Notes: generated by a model not told the origin, from the letters alone. A stretch of 50,876 nucleotides of DNA from Phascolarctobacterium succinatutens CAG:287 (GCF_000434895.1 NZ_FR892806.1:1-50876), one strand, 5' to 3'; shown: positions 8,063-16,283, counted from the stretch's first letter. A program made the numbers and translations.

Positions 8063-8935
8063 ATGGCTGCAAAGAAAAGAACTAAAAGACGCACCATGTT
8101 CCAGGAAACCTGGCATCGTCTGCTGAAAAATAAGGGCGCTGTAATCGGCATGGCCTTTCTGGCACTGCTGTGCGTCATCGCTCTGGTAAGTCCCTTGGTA
8201 TTTAACTATGAAACCGACGTTATCGGTCAGAACCTGGCTATTAAGCTGCAGCCTCCCAGCGGGGAGCACTGGTTCGGCACCGACGAATACGGCCGTGACC
8301 TGTTTGCCCGTGTTATGTACGGCGCACGCTATTCTATGGCTATCGGCATCGGTTCCGTAGGCTTCGGTCTGATTGTTGGTACCATTTTAGGCTCTATTGC
8401 CGGCTTCTACGGCGGCAAGGCCGATGATATCATCATGCGCGGTATTGATATTTTCTACTCCATTCCTAACATTCTGAAGGCAGTAGTAATCGTATCTCTG
8501 CTGGGCACAAGCACCATCAACCTGATTATTGCTCTGGCAATTTCCTGCGCAACCAACTATGCGCGTATCGTGCGTGCTTCTGTTATGACAGTGCGCGATT
8601 TGGAATATGTTGAATCCTCCTATGCGATGGGCCTGCCCACCTGGAAGATTATTCTCAGACATATCCTGCCAAACTGCCTGTCTCCGATTATCGTACAGAC
8701 TACTCTGCTGATCGGTACCACCATTATTTCCGCTTCCTCCCTGAGCTTCTTGGGTATCGGCGTACCGGCACCTGCTCCCGAATGGGGCGCGCTGCTTTCC
8801 GGCGGCAGAGGTCATATTCGTGATGCCAGCTACATTTGTGTTATTCCAGGTTTAGCTATTATGTTTACTGTATTAGCCTTGAACCTGTTGGGCGATGGCC
8901 TGCGCGATGCGCTGGATCCTAAGCTGAAGAAATAA
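8063..8935 (+). CDS. Opp/Dpp-type ABC transporter permease, DppC-like
   Basis: This 290-residue membrane protein starts with a basic stretch and the OppC_N-type segment (WHRLLKNKGAVIGMAFLALL), then the conserved HWFGTDEYGRDLFARVMYGARYS. The EAA loop (YVESSYAMGLPTWKIILRHILPN) and the C-terminal GDGLRDALDPKLKK are standard for DppC. I place the start at ATG 8063, with GGGGTGAGG just upstream; a GTG at 8054 that overlaps the dppB-like stop is an alternative adding three residues. It is the second half of the channel and is tightly packed in the operon. Confidence 0.92.
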   Translation: MAAKKRTKRRTMFQETWHRLLKNKGAVIGMAFLALLCVIALVSPLVFNYETDVIGQNLAIKLQPPSGEHWFGTDEYGRDLFARVMYGARYSMAIGIGSVGFGLIVGTILGSIAGFYGGKADDIIMRGIDIFYSIPNILKAVVIVSLLGTSTINLIIALAISCATNYARIVRASVMTVRDLEYVESSYAMGLPTWKIILRHILPNCLSPIIVQTTLLIGTTIISASSLSFLGIGVPAPAPEWGALLSGGRGHIRDASYICVIPGLAIMFTVLALNLLGDGLRDALDPKLKK

Positions 8936-8947
8936 GGGGGCTGCATT

Positions 8948-9946
8948 ATGGATTTAGTATTAGATATTAAGGACCTTGTGGTCCATTATGAAACAGAAGA
9001 CAGCGATGTGCATGCAGTCAACGGCATTGACATCGCAATCAGCAAAAAACGTACTTTGGGTCTGGTAGGCGAAACCGGTGCGGGCAAAACCACTACCGCA
9101 CTGTCTATCATGAACCTTGTTCCGGATCCGCCGGGAGTTATCAAAAGCGGTATGATTAAGCTTGAAGGCAAAAACGTACTCGAAATGAGCGAGCGTGAGC
9201 TGGAGGAAATGCGCGGTAACGACGTGGCAATGATTTTCCAGGACCCGATGACCGCTCTGAACCCTGTTATGACCGTAGGCGAGCAGATTGCCGAAAGCCT
9301 GGAGCTGCACCAGAACCTTACTCCAGAGCAATCTCTGGAAAAGGCTAAGGATATGCTGAAGCTCGTTGGTATTGCCGAGGCAAGAGCCAACGACTATCCG
9401 CATCAGTTCTCAGGCGGTATGAAGCAGCGTGTAGTTATTGCTATCGCGCTGGCCTGCAGCCCCAAGCTGCTGATTGCCGATGAACCGACCACCGCACTGG
9501 ACGTAACCATTCAGGCGCAGGTGCTGGAGCTGATGAAGGACCTCATCAACAACCGCGATATGTCCATGCTGATGATTACGCACAGTCTGGGTATCGTTGC
9601 CGAGGTCTGTGACGATATGGCAGTTATGTATGCCGGCCGTATTGTGGAGAAGGGCACTGTTGACGATGTATTCAACAATATGCGCCATCCCTACACCGAG
9701 GGCCTGTTCAACAGCCTGCCTAACCTGAAGGAGCAGGGCGAAATGCTGGAGCCTATCAAAGGCCTGATGCCCGACCCGGCGGATTTGCCACCCGGATGCA
9801 CCTTCGCTCCGCGTTGTCCCTATGCTACCGAAGCATGCTCTGCCTCCGTGCCTGAGCTGCATTCCGTAGATGGCAGCAAAACTCATTTTGTAGCCTGCCA
9901 CGCTTATTCCAGACCCGGATTTGCTTTAAGGAGGAACCAAAAATGA
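8948..9946 (+). CDS. Opp/Dpp-type ABC transporter ATPase, DppD-like
   Basis: This 332-residue ATPase has Walker A GETGAGKTT, Q-loop MIFQDPMTALNPVMTVGEQ, signature FSGGMKQR, Walker B LLIADEPTTALD and a switch His (ITHSLG). Its C-terminal oligopeptide-transporter domain contains the cysteine pattern CTFAPRCPYATEAC typical of DppD/OppD. It sits 12 bases after the permease gene and overlaps the next ATPase gene by 4 bases (ATGA), so the two subunits are translationally coupled and presumably form a heterodimer that powers import. Confidence 0.94.
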   Translation: MDLVLDIKDLVVHYETEDSDVHAVNGIDIAISKKRTLGLVGETGAGKTTTALSIMNLVPDPPGVIKSGMIKLEGKNVLEMSERELEEMRGNDVAMIFQDPMTALNPVMTVGEQIAESLELHQNLTPEQSLEKAKDMLKLVGIAEARANDYPHQFSGGMKQRVVIAIALACSPKLLIADEPTTALDVTIQAQVLELMKDLINNRDMSMLMITHSLGIVAEVCDDMAVMYAGRIVEKGTVDDVFNNMRHPYTEGLFNSLPNLKEQGEMLEPIKGLMPDPADLPPGCTFAPRCPYATEACSASVPELHSVDGSKTHFVACHAYSRPGFALRRNQK

Positions 9947-10902
9947 GTAATGCTCCGCTGTTAGTTATTGACAATCTGTCCAAATATTTTAATACCGCTG
10001 CAGGTCAGCTGCATGCTGTCGACGGTGTAAGCTTTACTCTGGAGGAAGGCAAAACTCTGGGTATCGTAGGCGAATCCGGCTGCGGTAAATCCACTACCGG
10101 ACGCTGCATTCTGAAGCTGATTGAGCCCACTAGCGGCAAAATCATCTTCCAAGGCAACGATATCACCAAGCTGAGCCGTAAGGAAATGCGTCCGCTGCGC
10201 CAAAAGATGCAGATGGTGTTCCAGGATCCGTTTTCCTCTCTGGACCCGCGTGAAACCGTTATGCAGCTTATCAGCGAGCCTATTATTGAGCATAAGCTGA
10301 TTAAAGGCAGGGAAGCAATTGAAGAACGCACTCTGGAGCTGATGCGTACCGTTGGCTTGGCAGAGCGCTATGCCAATGTCTATCCGCATGAGCTGGACGG
10401 CGGCCGTCGTCAGCGTATCGGCATTGCCCGCGCTTTGGCCATGAATCCTAAAATCATTGTCTGCGACGAGCCTGTTTCCGCGCTGGACGTTTCCATTCAG
10501 GCGCAGATTCTGAATCTGCTCAAACAGCTGCAAAAGGATTTGGGCCTGACCTATATCTTCATTACCCATGACCTGTCTGTAGTAAAATATTTCTCGGATG
10601 ATATTGCGGTTATGTATATGGGCACTATGGTAGAAAAAGCACCCGCTAATCTGCTGTTCAAGAATCCGCTGCATCCTTACACCAAGGCACTGCTTTCGGC
10701 AATTCCTCTGCCTATCGTGGGCAAGGATAAGCCCAAGCGTCAGGTTATCAAGGGCGAAATTACCGCTCCTATCAACCTGCCGGATGCCTGCCGTTTCATG
10801 AAGCGCTGCGACTGCCCTGTTGCCGGCGTTTGTGATAAAGGTAATCCGGTATTGCGCGAGGTTGAGCCGCAGCATTTTGTGGCCTGCTCCTGCGTAAAAT
10901 AA
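9943..10902 (+). CDS. Opp/Dpp-type ABC transporter ATPase, DppF-like, with atypical signature motif
   Basis: This 319-residue ATPase has Walker A GESGCGKST near residue 43, Q-loop VFQDPFSSLDPR, Walker B IIVCDEPVSALD and switch His in FITHDLSVV. Its signature motif at residues 151-155 reads LDGGR rather than the usual LSGGQ, within HELDGGRRQRIGIARAL, so the Ser that contacts the ATP gamma-phosphate is replaced by Asp. Because Opp/Dpp ATPases work as a pair, one site may be weakened while the DppD-like partner keeps a normal SGG. The C-terminal domain has CRFMKRCDCPVAGVC, as in its relatives. It is the last gene of the operon and is followed by a strong terminator. Confidence 0.93.
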   Translation: MSNAPLLVIDNLSKYFNTAAGQLHAVDGVSFTLEEGKTLGIVGESGCGKSTTGRCILKLIEPTSGKIIFQGNDITKLSRKEMRPLRQKMQMVFQDPFSSLDPRETVMQLISEPIIEHKLIKGREAIEERTLELMRTVGLAERYANVYPHELDGGRRQRIGIARALAMNPKIIVCDEPVSALDVSIQAQILNLLKQLQKDLGLTYIFITHDLSVVKYFSDDIAVMYMGTMVEKAPANLLFKNPLHPYTKALLSAIPLPIVGKDKPKRQVIKGEITAPINLPDACRFMKRCDCPVAGVCDKGNPVLREVEPQHFVACSCVK

Positions 10903-10920
10903 TTTATATTGAAAAAATTA

Positions 10921-11007
10921 ATCGCCCTCTGAAAAGCTGATTTCAGGGGGCGGTTTTATCTAATATTTGTTACTTTCGTCCAATTATATACCGATTTTGG
11001 ACGAAAG
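10921..11007 (+). repeat. Left copy of a diverged direct repeat flanking fic (terminator plus second hairpin)
   Basis: The first half is the transporter operon terminator (CGCCCTCTGAAA at 10923-10934, TTTCAGGGGGCG at 10941-10952, then TTTT). The second half is a perfect 11-bp inverted repeat, CTTTCGTCCAA (10973-10983) and TTGGACGAAAG (10997-11007), separated by 13 bases. The same two-part arrangement reappears at 12167-12251 after fic, clearly related but with point differences and small indels. Confidence 0.7.
10923..10957 (+). terminator. Intrinsic terminator of the peptide transporter operon
   Basis: A 12-bp stem with one G-T wobble and loop AGCTGA is followed by TTTT. It lies 20 bases after the last ATPase gene. 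Confidence 0.85.
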
Positions 11008-11050
11008 GTTAAGGAGTTGGATGAATAGGGGTGGGTTTTCCCTTAGCCTA

Positions 11051-11079
11051 TTGGTGATTCCCTTATTTTATGGTATAAT
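11051..11079 (+). promoter_or_regulatory. fic promoter embedded in TAAGGGAAT repeats
   Basis: TTGGTG (11051-11056) and TATAAT (11074-11079) have a 17-bp spacer. ATTCCCTTA at 11057-11065 and its exact inverse TAAGGGAAT at 11081-11089 straddle the -10 box. A further TAAGGGAAT at 11101-11109 runs into the start codon, and a partial inverted copy (CCCTTAG) lies at 11040-11046. The arrangement is typical of an operator bound by a repressor, possibly the gene product itself. Confidence 0.7.
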
Positions 11080-11107
11080 TTAAGGGAATGGAAGGAGGAG
11101 TAAGGGA

Positions 11108-12154
11108 ATGAGAAGCTTTAACTACTCAATAATTAGAGAACAAAAATGGGATTCAGAAATTTTGAGCTTGATAGCTGCAATTTATAAAGAGGCAGGTAAA
11201 CAGGAGCTTTTTGTAAAGCAACGGCCGGAAGAGCTTAATAAGCTGGTAGAAATAGCAAAAATTCAAAGTACGGAAGCGTCTAATGCGATTGAGGGTATTG
11301 TTACGACTAGCACTAGAATACGTGAGCTTGTAAACGAGAAAACAACACCGAGAAATCGTGATGAGCAGGAAATTGCCGGCTATCGTGATGTATTAAATAT
11401 AATACATGAGAATTTCGATGTTATCCCCATCTCCAAAAACTATATTTTACAGCTTCATAAAATTTTGTACAACCATATGAATAACCAATTTGCAGGAAGA
11501 ACTAAGAGCGTACAAAATTACATCAGTGCTACGTATCCGGATGGTAGTACTAAGATTTTATTTACACCGCTTGCTCCTTACGAAACACCGGAAGCGCTTG
11601 AGCGTATCTGTGAAGAATATAATAGAGTAATAGGTAATTTGGAGTTAGAGCCACTTATTGCTATACCTGTTTTTATTCATGATTTTTTATGCATTCACCC
11701 ATTTAATGATGGTAATGGAAGAATGAGCCGTTTGCTTACAACCTTACTTTTGTATAGAAATGGTTTTTATGTAGGCAAATATATTTCGTTGGAAGCCAAA
11801 ATCGCTAAGAATAAGGATTTATATTATGAAGCTTTGGCTGATTCGCAAGTAGGCTGGCATGAGGGTAAGGAAGATGCTATACCATTTGTAAAATATATTT
11901 TGGGGACAATTCTTGCTGCTTATAAAGACTTTGAAGAACGTATGACTATCATTGAGCCTAAGCTTTCTGCTTTGGAAATGGTACGTAGAGCAAGTGAAAA
12001 TAAAATCGGACGCTTTAATAAGCAGGATATTCGTGAGCTTTGTTCTACGCTTAGCGACAGCTCTATTGAAGCTGCATTGCGTAAGCTGGTGCTTTATGGT
12101 GAATTGCAAAAAGAAGGCAAGGGGAAAAGCACTTGCTATTTTAGAGTTAAATAG
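11108..12154 (+). CDS. Fic family protein (AMPylase-type) with C-terminal winged-helix region
   Basis: This 348-residue Fic protein carries the catalytic motif HPFNDGNGR at residues 197-205 with His 197 in place, so it is predicted active in transferring AMP (or a related group) from a nucleotide to a target hydroxyl. An N-terminal inhibitory helix motif, S58-NAI-E62-G63, fits the (S/T)xxxE(G/N) pattern of self-inhibited class II Fic proteins, whose Glu blocks the ATP gamma-phosphate site. The last 70 residues (NKQDIRELCSTLSDSSIEAAL...) look like a winged helix, common in chromosomal Fic proteins. It is more AT-rich than its neighbours, has its own promoter with repeats, and sits between two related repeat units, all suggesting acquisition as a cassette. 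The target is unknown. GGAAGGAGG lies just upstream of the ATG. Confidence 0.93.
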   Translation: MRSFNYSIIREQKWDSEILSLIAAIYKEAGKQELFVKQRPEELNKLVEIAKIQSTEASNAIEGIVTTSTRIRELVNEKTTPRNRDEQEIAGYRDVLNIIHENFDVIPISKNYILQLHKILYNHMNNQFAGRTKSVQNYISATYPDGSTKILFTPLAPYETPEALERICEEYNRVIGNLELEPLIAIPVFIHDFLCIHPFNDGNGRMSRLLTTLLLYRNGFYVGKYISLEAKIAKNKDLYYEALADSQVGWHEGKEDAIPFVKYILGTILAAYKDFEERMTIIEPKLSALEMVRRASENKIGRFNKQDIRELCSTLSDSSIEAALRKLVLYGELQKEGKGKSTCYFRVK

Positions 12155-12166
12155 GGTTATATCTGA

Positions 12167-12251
12167 ACCGCCCTCTGAAAAGTTAATTTCAAGGGGCGGT
12201 TGTTATTATATTTGCTGGTTTCATCCAAATAGATGATGGTTTTGGACGAAA
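12167..12251 (+). repeat. Right copy of the repeat flanking fic, including its terminator
   Basis: An imperfect terminator stem (AACCGCCCTCTGAAA at 12166-12180, TTTCAAGGGGCGGTT at 12187-12201) is followed by an imperfect inverted repeat, TTTCATCCAA (12219-12228) and TTGGACGAAA (12242-12251). Order and sequence match the unit at 10921-11007. A third half-site GTTGGACGAAAG lies at 12261-12272. The first hairpin probably terminates fic. Confidence 0.68.
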
Positions 12252-12323
12252 AGCAAACAGGTTGGACGAAAGAAGAAAATAATAAATCATTTCCCCCCCC
12301 TTTATTTTCTCTTCTAAAAGTGC

Positions 12324-12329
12324 TATAAT
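12324..12329 (+). promoter_or_regulatory. Extended -10 promoter of the pheST T-box transcript
   Basis: TATAAT at 12324-12329 is preceded by TGC, giving an extended -10 element, while no good -35 is visible at 16-18 bp. The T-box leader begins about 10 bases downstream. Confidence 0.6.
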
Positions 12330-12337
12330 AAACATCA

Positions 12338-12594
12338 AATTGAATCGACCCCTGATAACACGATGAACAAGCAAGTAGGCTTAAGGCTGTGTTTAAGAGA
12401 GCGAAGTCACCGGCTGTAAGCTTCGCACACAAAATTATGCCGAAGTTCCCTTGGGAGTGTCCTGCCTGAAGGCTGCATGGCTGCGTAGGGTGGGCGTAAG
12501 GCTGCGTTAAAGCTTGCAAATGAAGGAACAAATTTGGGTGGTACCGCGAAGTTTTTCGCCCCTGTAAACTTATCAGTTTTGCAGGGGCGTTTTC
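12338..12594 (+). promoter_or_regulatory. T-box riboswitch (tRNA-Phe) upstream of pheST
   Basis: The leader contains the T-box core TGGGTGGTACCGCG at 12534-12547, which pairs with the free NCCA end of uncharged tRNA. It also contains a stem I region with AGAGAGCGAAG near 12397 and, on the 3' side of stem I, a candidate Phe specifier codon TTC at 12446-12448 within GAAGTTCCC. It ends in an intrinsic terminator (CGCCCCTG at 12557-12564, CAGGGGCG at 12582-12589, then TTTT). Uncharged tRNA-Phe is expected to stabilise the antiterminator and switch on synthesis of phenylalanyl-tRNA synthetase. The specifier assignment is inferred from position and from the downstream genes. Confidence 0.92.
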
Positions 12595-12602
12595 TTATTT
12601 TA

Positions 12603-12666
12603 GGGACAGTTGATAATGCAACGGCTATGTTATTAATTTGCATATCCGGTACTTTCTGAACTGTCC
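12603..12666 (+). repeat. Inverted-repeat element between the T-box terminator and pheS
   Basis: GGACAGTT (12603-12610) and AACTGTCC (12659-12666) form perfect terminal arms of a 64-base unit. Inside them GATAATGCAA pairs with TTGCATATC with one bulge. There is no T tract. It is not part of a standard T-box leader, so it may be a small inserted palindromic element or a 5' mRNA structure. Confidence 0.45.
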
Positions 12667-12687
12667 AATGAAGAAAGGATGAAATCA

Positions 12688-13719
12688 ATGAAAGAAAAAT
12701 TGGAAGCATTAAAAGCACAGGCTTTAGAAGAGCTTGCTGCCGTAACTTCTCTTGATGCGCTCAAGGACCTGCGCGTCAAATATCTGGGCAAAAAAGGCCC
12801 GATGACCGAAATCCTGCGCGGCATGGGCAAGCTGCCTGCCGAAGAACGTCCGAAAATCGGCCAGATTGTTAACGAAATCAAGGCTGAGCTGGAAGGCAAA
12901 ATCAACGAAGCAACTGCCGTTCTGGAGAAAAAGGCGCTGGCTGACAAGCTCGCTAACGAGCAGGTTGATATTACTCTGCCGGGCCGCAAGCCGAAAACAG
13001 GTCATCTGCATCCAGTAACCCTGACCATGCGTGAGATTAAAAAAATCTTCATGCGTATGGGCTTTGATGTTTGCGACGGTCCGGAAATCGAGGATGTATA
13101 CCACAACTTCACCGCACTGAACCTGCCGCCTGATCATCCGGCACTGGATATGCAGGATTCCTTCTATATCACCGAAAACTATCTGCTGCGCACCCAAACC
13201 TCCGGCGTGCAGGCGCGTACATTGGAAAGCAAGGAGCCTAATACTCCGATTCGCATGATTTGCCCCGGTACCGTTTACCGCTGCGACTACGACGCAACCC
13301 ACTCCCCGATGTTCCATCAGGTAGAAGGTCTGGTTGTAGATAAAAACATCAGCCTGGCAGATTTGAAGGGTACTCTGGAGCTGTTCTGTAAGCAAATGTT
13401 TGGCGATGATGTTAAGGTGCGCCTGCGTCCTTCCTACTTCCCCTTCACCGAGCCTTCCGTTGAGGTTGACGTATCCTGCCCGATTTGCCATGCTAAGGGC
13501 GGCGGCTGCCATGTCTGCAAGGACAGCGGCTGGCTGGAAATCCTCGGCGCCGGTGTTGTACATCCCAACGTATTGCGCATGAGCGGTTATGATCCTGAGA
13601 AAATGACCGGTTTTGCCTTTGGTCTGGGCGTTGAACGTATCGCTATGCTGAAATACGGCATTGACGATTTGCGCCTGTTCTTCGAAAATGACCAACGCTT
13701 CATCAGTCAATTCAAATAA
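12688..13719 (+). CDS. pheS: Phenylalanine-tRNA ligase alpha subunit
   Basis: This 343-residue protein forms the catalytic half of the alpha2-beta2 enzyme that charges tRNA-Phe. An N-terminal coiled-coil arm (about residues 1-85, including KYLGKKGPMTEILRGM) is followed by the class II aminoacylation core. Motif 2 is recognisable as PGTVYRCDYDATHSPMFHQVEG and motif 3 as FGLGVERIAMLKYGIDDLR. A CPICHAKGGGCHVC cysteine pair lies just before motif 3, as in many bacterial PheS. ATG 12688 is preferred because AAGAAAGGA ends 8 bases upstream; an in-frame ATG at 12679 would overlap that site. Expression is governed by the T-box leader and pheT follows after 12 bases. Confidence 0.97.
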   Translation: MKEKLEALKAQALEELAAVTSLDALKDLRVKYLGKKGPMTEILRGMGKLPAEERPKIGQIVNEIKAELEGKINEATAVLEKKALADKLANEQVDITLPGRKPKTGHLHPVTLTMREIKKIFMRMGFDVCDGPEIEDVYHNFTALNLPPDHPALDMQDSFYITENYLLRTQTSGVQARTLESKEPNTPIRMICPGTVYRCDYDATHSPMFHQVEGLVVDKNISLADLKGTLELFCKQMFGDDVKVRLRPSYFPFTEPSVEVDVSCPICHAKGGGCHVCKDSGWLEILGAGVVHPNVLRMSGYDPEKMTGFAFGLGVERIAMLKYGIDDLRLFFENDQRFISQFK

Positions 13720-13731
13720 GGAGGATCAATC

Positions 13732-16185
13732 ATGCTTGCATCTTTAGAATGGTTAAAACAATATGTAGATATTAACATCTCCGTTGCGGAGCTGTGCGAT
13801 AAAATTACCCGTGTCGGCCTGGAGGTTGACACCGTAACCCAACTGGGCAAGGGCCTGGAGGGTGTTATCACCGGTAAGGTTATGGAAATTCACCGTCATC
13901 CCGACAGCGACCACTTGTGGGTTTGCATGCTGGATTACGGCCAAGGCGGCGAGCCGGTGCAGATTCTTACCGGCGCGCAAAACGTACATCAATATGACAT
14001 TGTGCCTGTTGCCGTAGTTGGCAGCGTACTGCCTCCGAGCGAGCGCAACCCGCAAGGCTTGAAGCTGAAAAAAGCTAAAATGCGCGGCCTTGATTCCTTC
14101 GGCATGCTGTGCAGTGCCGATGAGCTGGGCATTGAATCCAAGCTGCTGCTGCCGGAGCAAAGAAACGGCATCTTCATTCTGCCGAAAAACACTCCGATTG
14201 GCATAGACATCAAAACCGTTTTAGGCTTGGATGATACCGTTATTGATATCGACCTGACCAGCAACCGTGCCGACTGCTTCAGCATTATCGGTCTGGCGCG
14301 TGAAATCAGCGCTATTACCGGCTGCCCGCTGAAAATGCCTGCTATGGACGTTAAGGAAGCTGCCGCAGGCAAGGCCAGCGATTATGTAAACGTTAAAATT
14401 GACGCACCGGAGCTGTGCTCCCGCTTTGCTACCCGTGTGCTGAAGGACATCAAAATCATGCCTTCCCCCGAATGGATGCAGCGCCGTCTGCGTGCCTGCG
14501 GCGTGCGTCCCATCAGCAACGTAGTTGACGTTACCAACTATGTTATGCTGGAGCTGGGCCAGCCGATGCATGCTTATGATGCCGACAAGGTTGCAGGACA
14601 CACTCTGATTGTGCGCCGTGCAGAAGAAGGCGAAAAGCTCGTTACCCTCGACGGCAAGGAGCGTGAGCTGACCTCTGCTATGATTACCATCGGTGATGCC
14701 GCAAAGGCTGCCGGTCTGGGCGGTGTTATGGGCGGCCTCTTGACCGAGGTTACCGGCGAAACCAAGAACGTTATTCTGGAGGCTGCTTCCTTCCACGGTC
14801 CTTCTATCCGCCGCACCTCCCGTGCGCTGGGCCTGCGCAGTGAAGCCAGCGGCCGTTTTGAGCGCGGTGTTGATACCATCCGCGACCATGACGCACTGAA
14901 CCGTGCTGCTCACTTGCTGGAAGAAATGGGTGCCTGCGAAACCTTCAGCGGTATCGTAGAGGCTTATCCGGAAGAGCTGAAGCCGGCAGTAATCACCACT
15001 ACCGCAGCCAAGATTAACGGCCGCATCGGCGTAAACATCGCTGAGGACGAAATGGTTGCTATTCTTAGCAAATTGGGCTTCGGCGTAGAAGCAAAGGATG
15101 GCGAGCTGCTGATTACCGCTCCCACCTGGCGCCGTGATATTGACTGCGATGCCGATATCAGCGAAGAAATTGCGCGTATGCATGGCTATGACTTCATTGA
15201 AAGCCATCAGCCGGAGCTGACCATCACCCAAGGCAGCCAGTCTGTGCTGGACGATGTTAAGGACGACGTACAGGATTACATGGTAGGTGCAGGCCTGAGC
15301 GAGATGATGACCTACAGCTTCATCAAGGCTAACGCTTACGATAAAATGCTGCTACCGGCAGATGATGCACGCCGCAGCTGCATCGAGCTGCTGAACCCGA
15401 TTACCGACGCTTTCTCCGTAATGCGCACCACCATGGTTCCGAGCGCACTGCAGACTGCCTCCTTCAACCTGCGTAACCACAACAACAGTGTTGCCTTGTT
15501 TGAAATCGGCCGTATCTTCCTGCCGAAGGCACTGCCGCTGACCGAGGATCCCGAAGAGCGTCAGCTGCTGACCGCAGTACTGAGCGGCAGCCGCAAGGCA
15601 CTCAACTGGTGCGACGATAAAGGCAGCGTTGACTTCTATGATATGAAGGGCATCGTTGAAGGCCTGCTGGAAGCAATGCAGGTGAGCGATTACACCATGA
15701 CTCGCAGCCAACAGCCGTACCTGCATCCGGGCAAAAGCTGTGACATCGTTGTCAATGGCGAGGTTATCGGCTCCTTCGGTGAGGTGCACCCGGTAGTTCA
15801 GGAAAACTTTGAGCTGGATCAGGTTACCTATGTGCTGGAAATGGCAGTAGAGCCTTTGGTAGCAAGCGCAACCGCTGTACCGCAATACAAGCATCTGCCC
15901 AAGTTCCCGAGCATGAGCCGTGATATTGCCGTTGTTGTTCCGGCAGAGGTAACCAACGCCGAGCTGGAGCAGGTTATCCGTGCGCATGCAGGCGAGCTGC
16001 TGCAGGGTGTGCGTGTATTCGATATCTACACCGGCAAGCAGGTTGCTGCAGGCTGCAAATCCATGGCCTTTAACCTGACCTATCAGGCTGCAGACCGCAC
16101 CCTGACCGACGCTGAGGTTGATGCTTCTATGAAGAAGGTTATCGCTGAGGTTGCTGAAGCATATAAGGCTAAGCTGAGAGATTAA
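13732..16185 (+). CDS. pheT: Phenylalanine-tRNA ligase beta subunit
   Basis: This 817-residue subunit has the expected order: an N-terminal OB-fold tRNA-binding domain (about residues 40-150, GVITGKVMEIHRHPDSDHLWVC), the B3/B4 editing domain with ARIISNVVDVTNYVM-like sequence (RPISNVVDVTNYVMLELGQP), the B5 DNA-binding-like domain, a catalytic-like core, and the C-terminal FDX-ACB anticodon-binding domain (KFPSMSRDIAVVVP...VFDIYTGKQ). Length is normal for full-length bacterial PheT. It completes the alpha2-beta2 synthetase and clears misacylated Tyr-tRNA-Phe. AGGAGG at 13720-13725 gives an ideal start, and a strong terminator follows. Confidence 0.97.
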   Translation: MLASLEWLKQYVDINISVAELCDKITRVGLEVDTVTQLGKGLEGVITGKVMEIHRHPDSDHLWVCMLDYGQGGEPVQILTGAQNVHQYDIVPVAVVGSVLPPSERNPQGLKLKKAKMRGLDSFGMLCSADELGIESKLLLPEQRNGIFILPKNTPIGIDIKTVLGLDDTVIDIDLTSNRADCFSIIGLAREISAITGCPLKMPAMDVKEAAAGKASDYVNVKIDAPELCSRFATRVLKDIKIMPSPEWMQRRLRACGVRPISNVVDVTNYVMLELGQPMHAYDADKVAGHTLIVRRAEEGEKLVTLDGKERELTSAMITIGDAAKAAGLGGVMGGLLTEVTGETKNVILEAASFHGPSIRRTSRALGLRSEASGRFERGVDTIRDHDALNRAAHLLEEMGACETFSGIVEAYPEELKPAVITTTAAKINGRIGVNIAEDEMVAILSKLGFGVEAKDGELLITAPTWRRDIDCDADISEEIARMHGYDFIESHQPELTITQGSQSVLDDVKDDVQDYMVGAGLSEMMTYSFIKANAYDKMLLPADDARRSCIELLNPITDAFSVMRTTMVPSALQTASFNLRNHNNSVALFEIGRIFLPKALPLTEDPEERQLLTAVLSGSRKALNWCDDKGSVDFYDMKGIVEGLLEAMQVSDYTMTRSQQPYLHPGKSCDIVVNGEVIGSFGEVHPVVQENFELDQVTYVLEMAVEPLVASATAVPQYKHLPKFPSMSRDIAVVVPAEVTNAELEQVIRAHAGELLQGVRVFDIYTGKQVAAGCKSMAFNLTYQAADRTLTDAEVDASMKKVIAEVAEAYKAKLRD

Positions 16186-16202
16186 TTAAGATATAATTAT
16201 TA

Positions 16203-16262
16203 TGTATAAAAGGACTCGTTGCCGCTTTTTAGCGGTGGCGGGTCTTTTGCCTTTATACAAAA
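16203..16262 (+). terminator. Terminator after pheT
   Basis: A long interrupted hairpin: TGTATAAA (16203-16210) pairs with TTTATACA (16252-16259), and inside it TTGCCGCT pairs with AGCGGTGG-side sequence around a TTTT loop. It closes the pheST operon. Confidence 0.75.
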
Positions 16263-16283
16263 ACTCAGTTATATAATATCTGC

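Noticed and set aside
12724..13710. 328-codon open frame on the minus strand within pheS
   Set aside because: pheS is unambiguous on the plus strand; the antisense translation has no recognisable domain.
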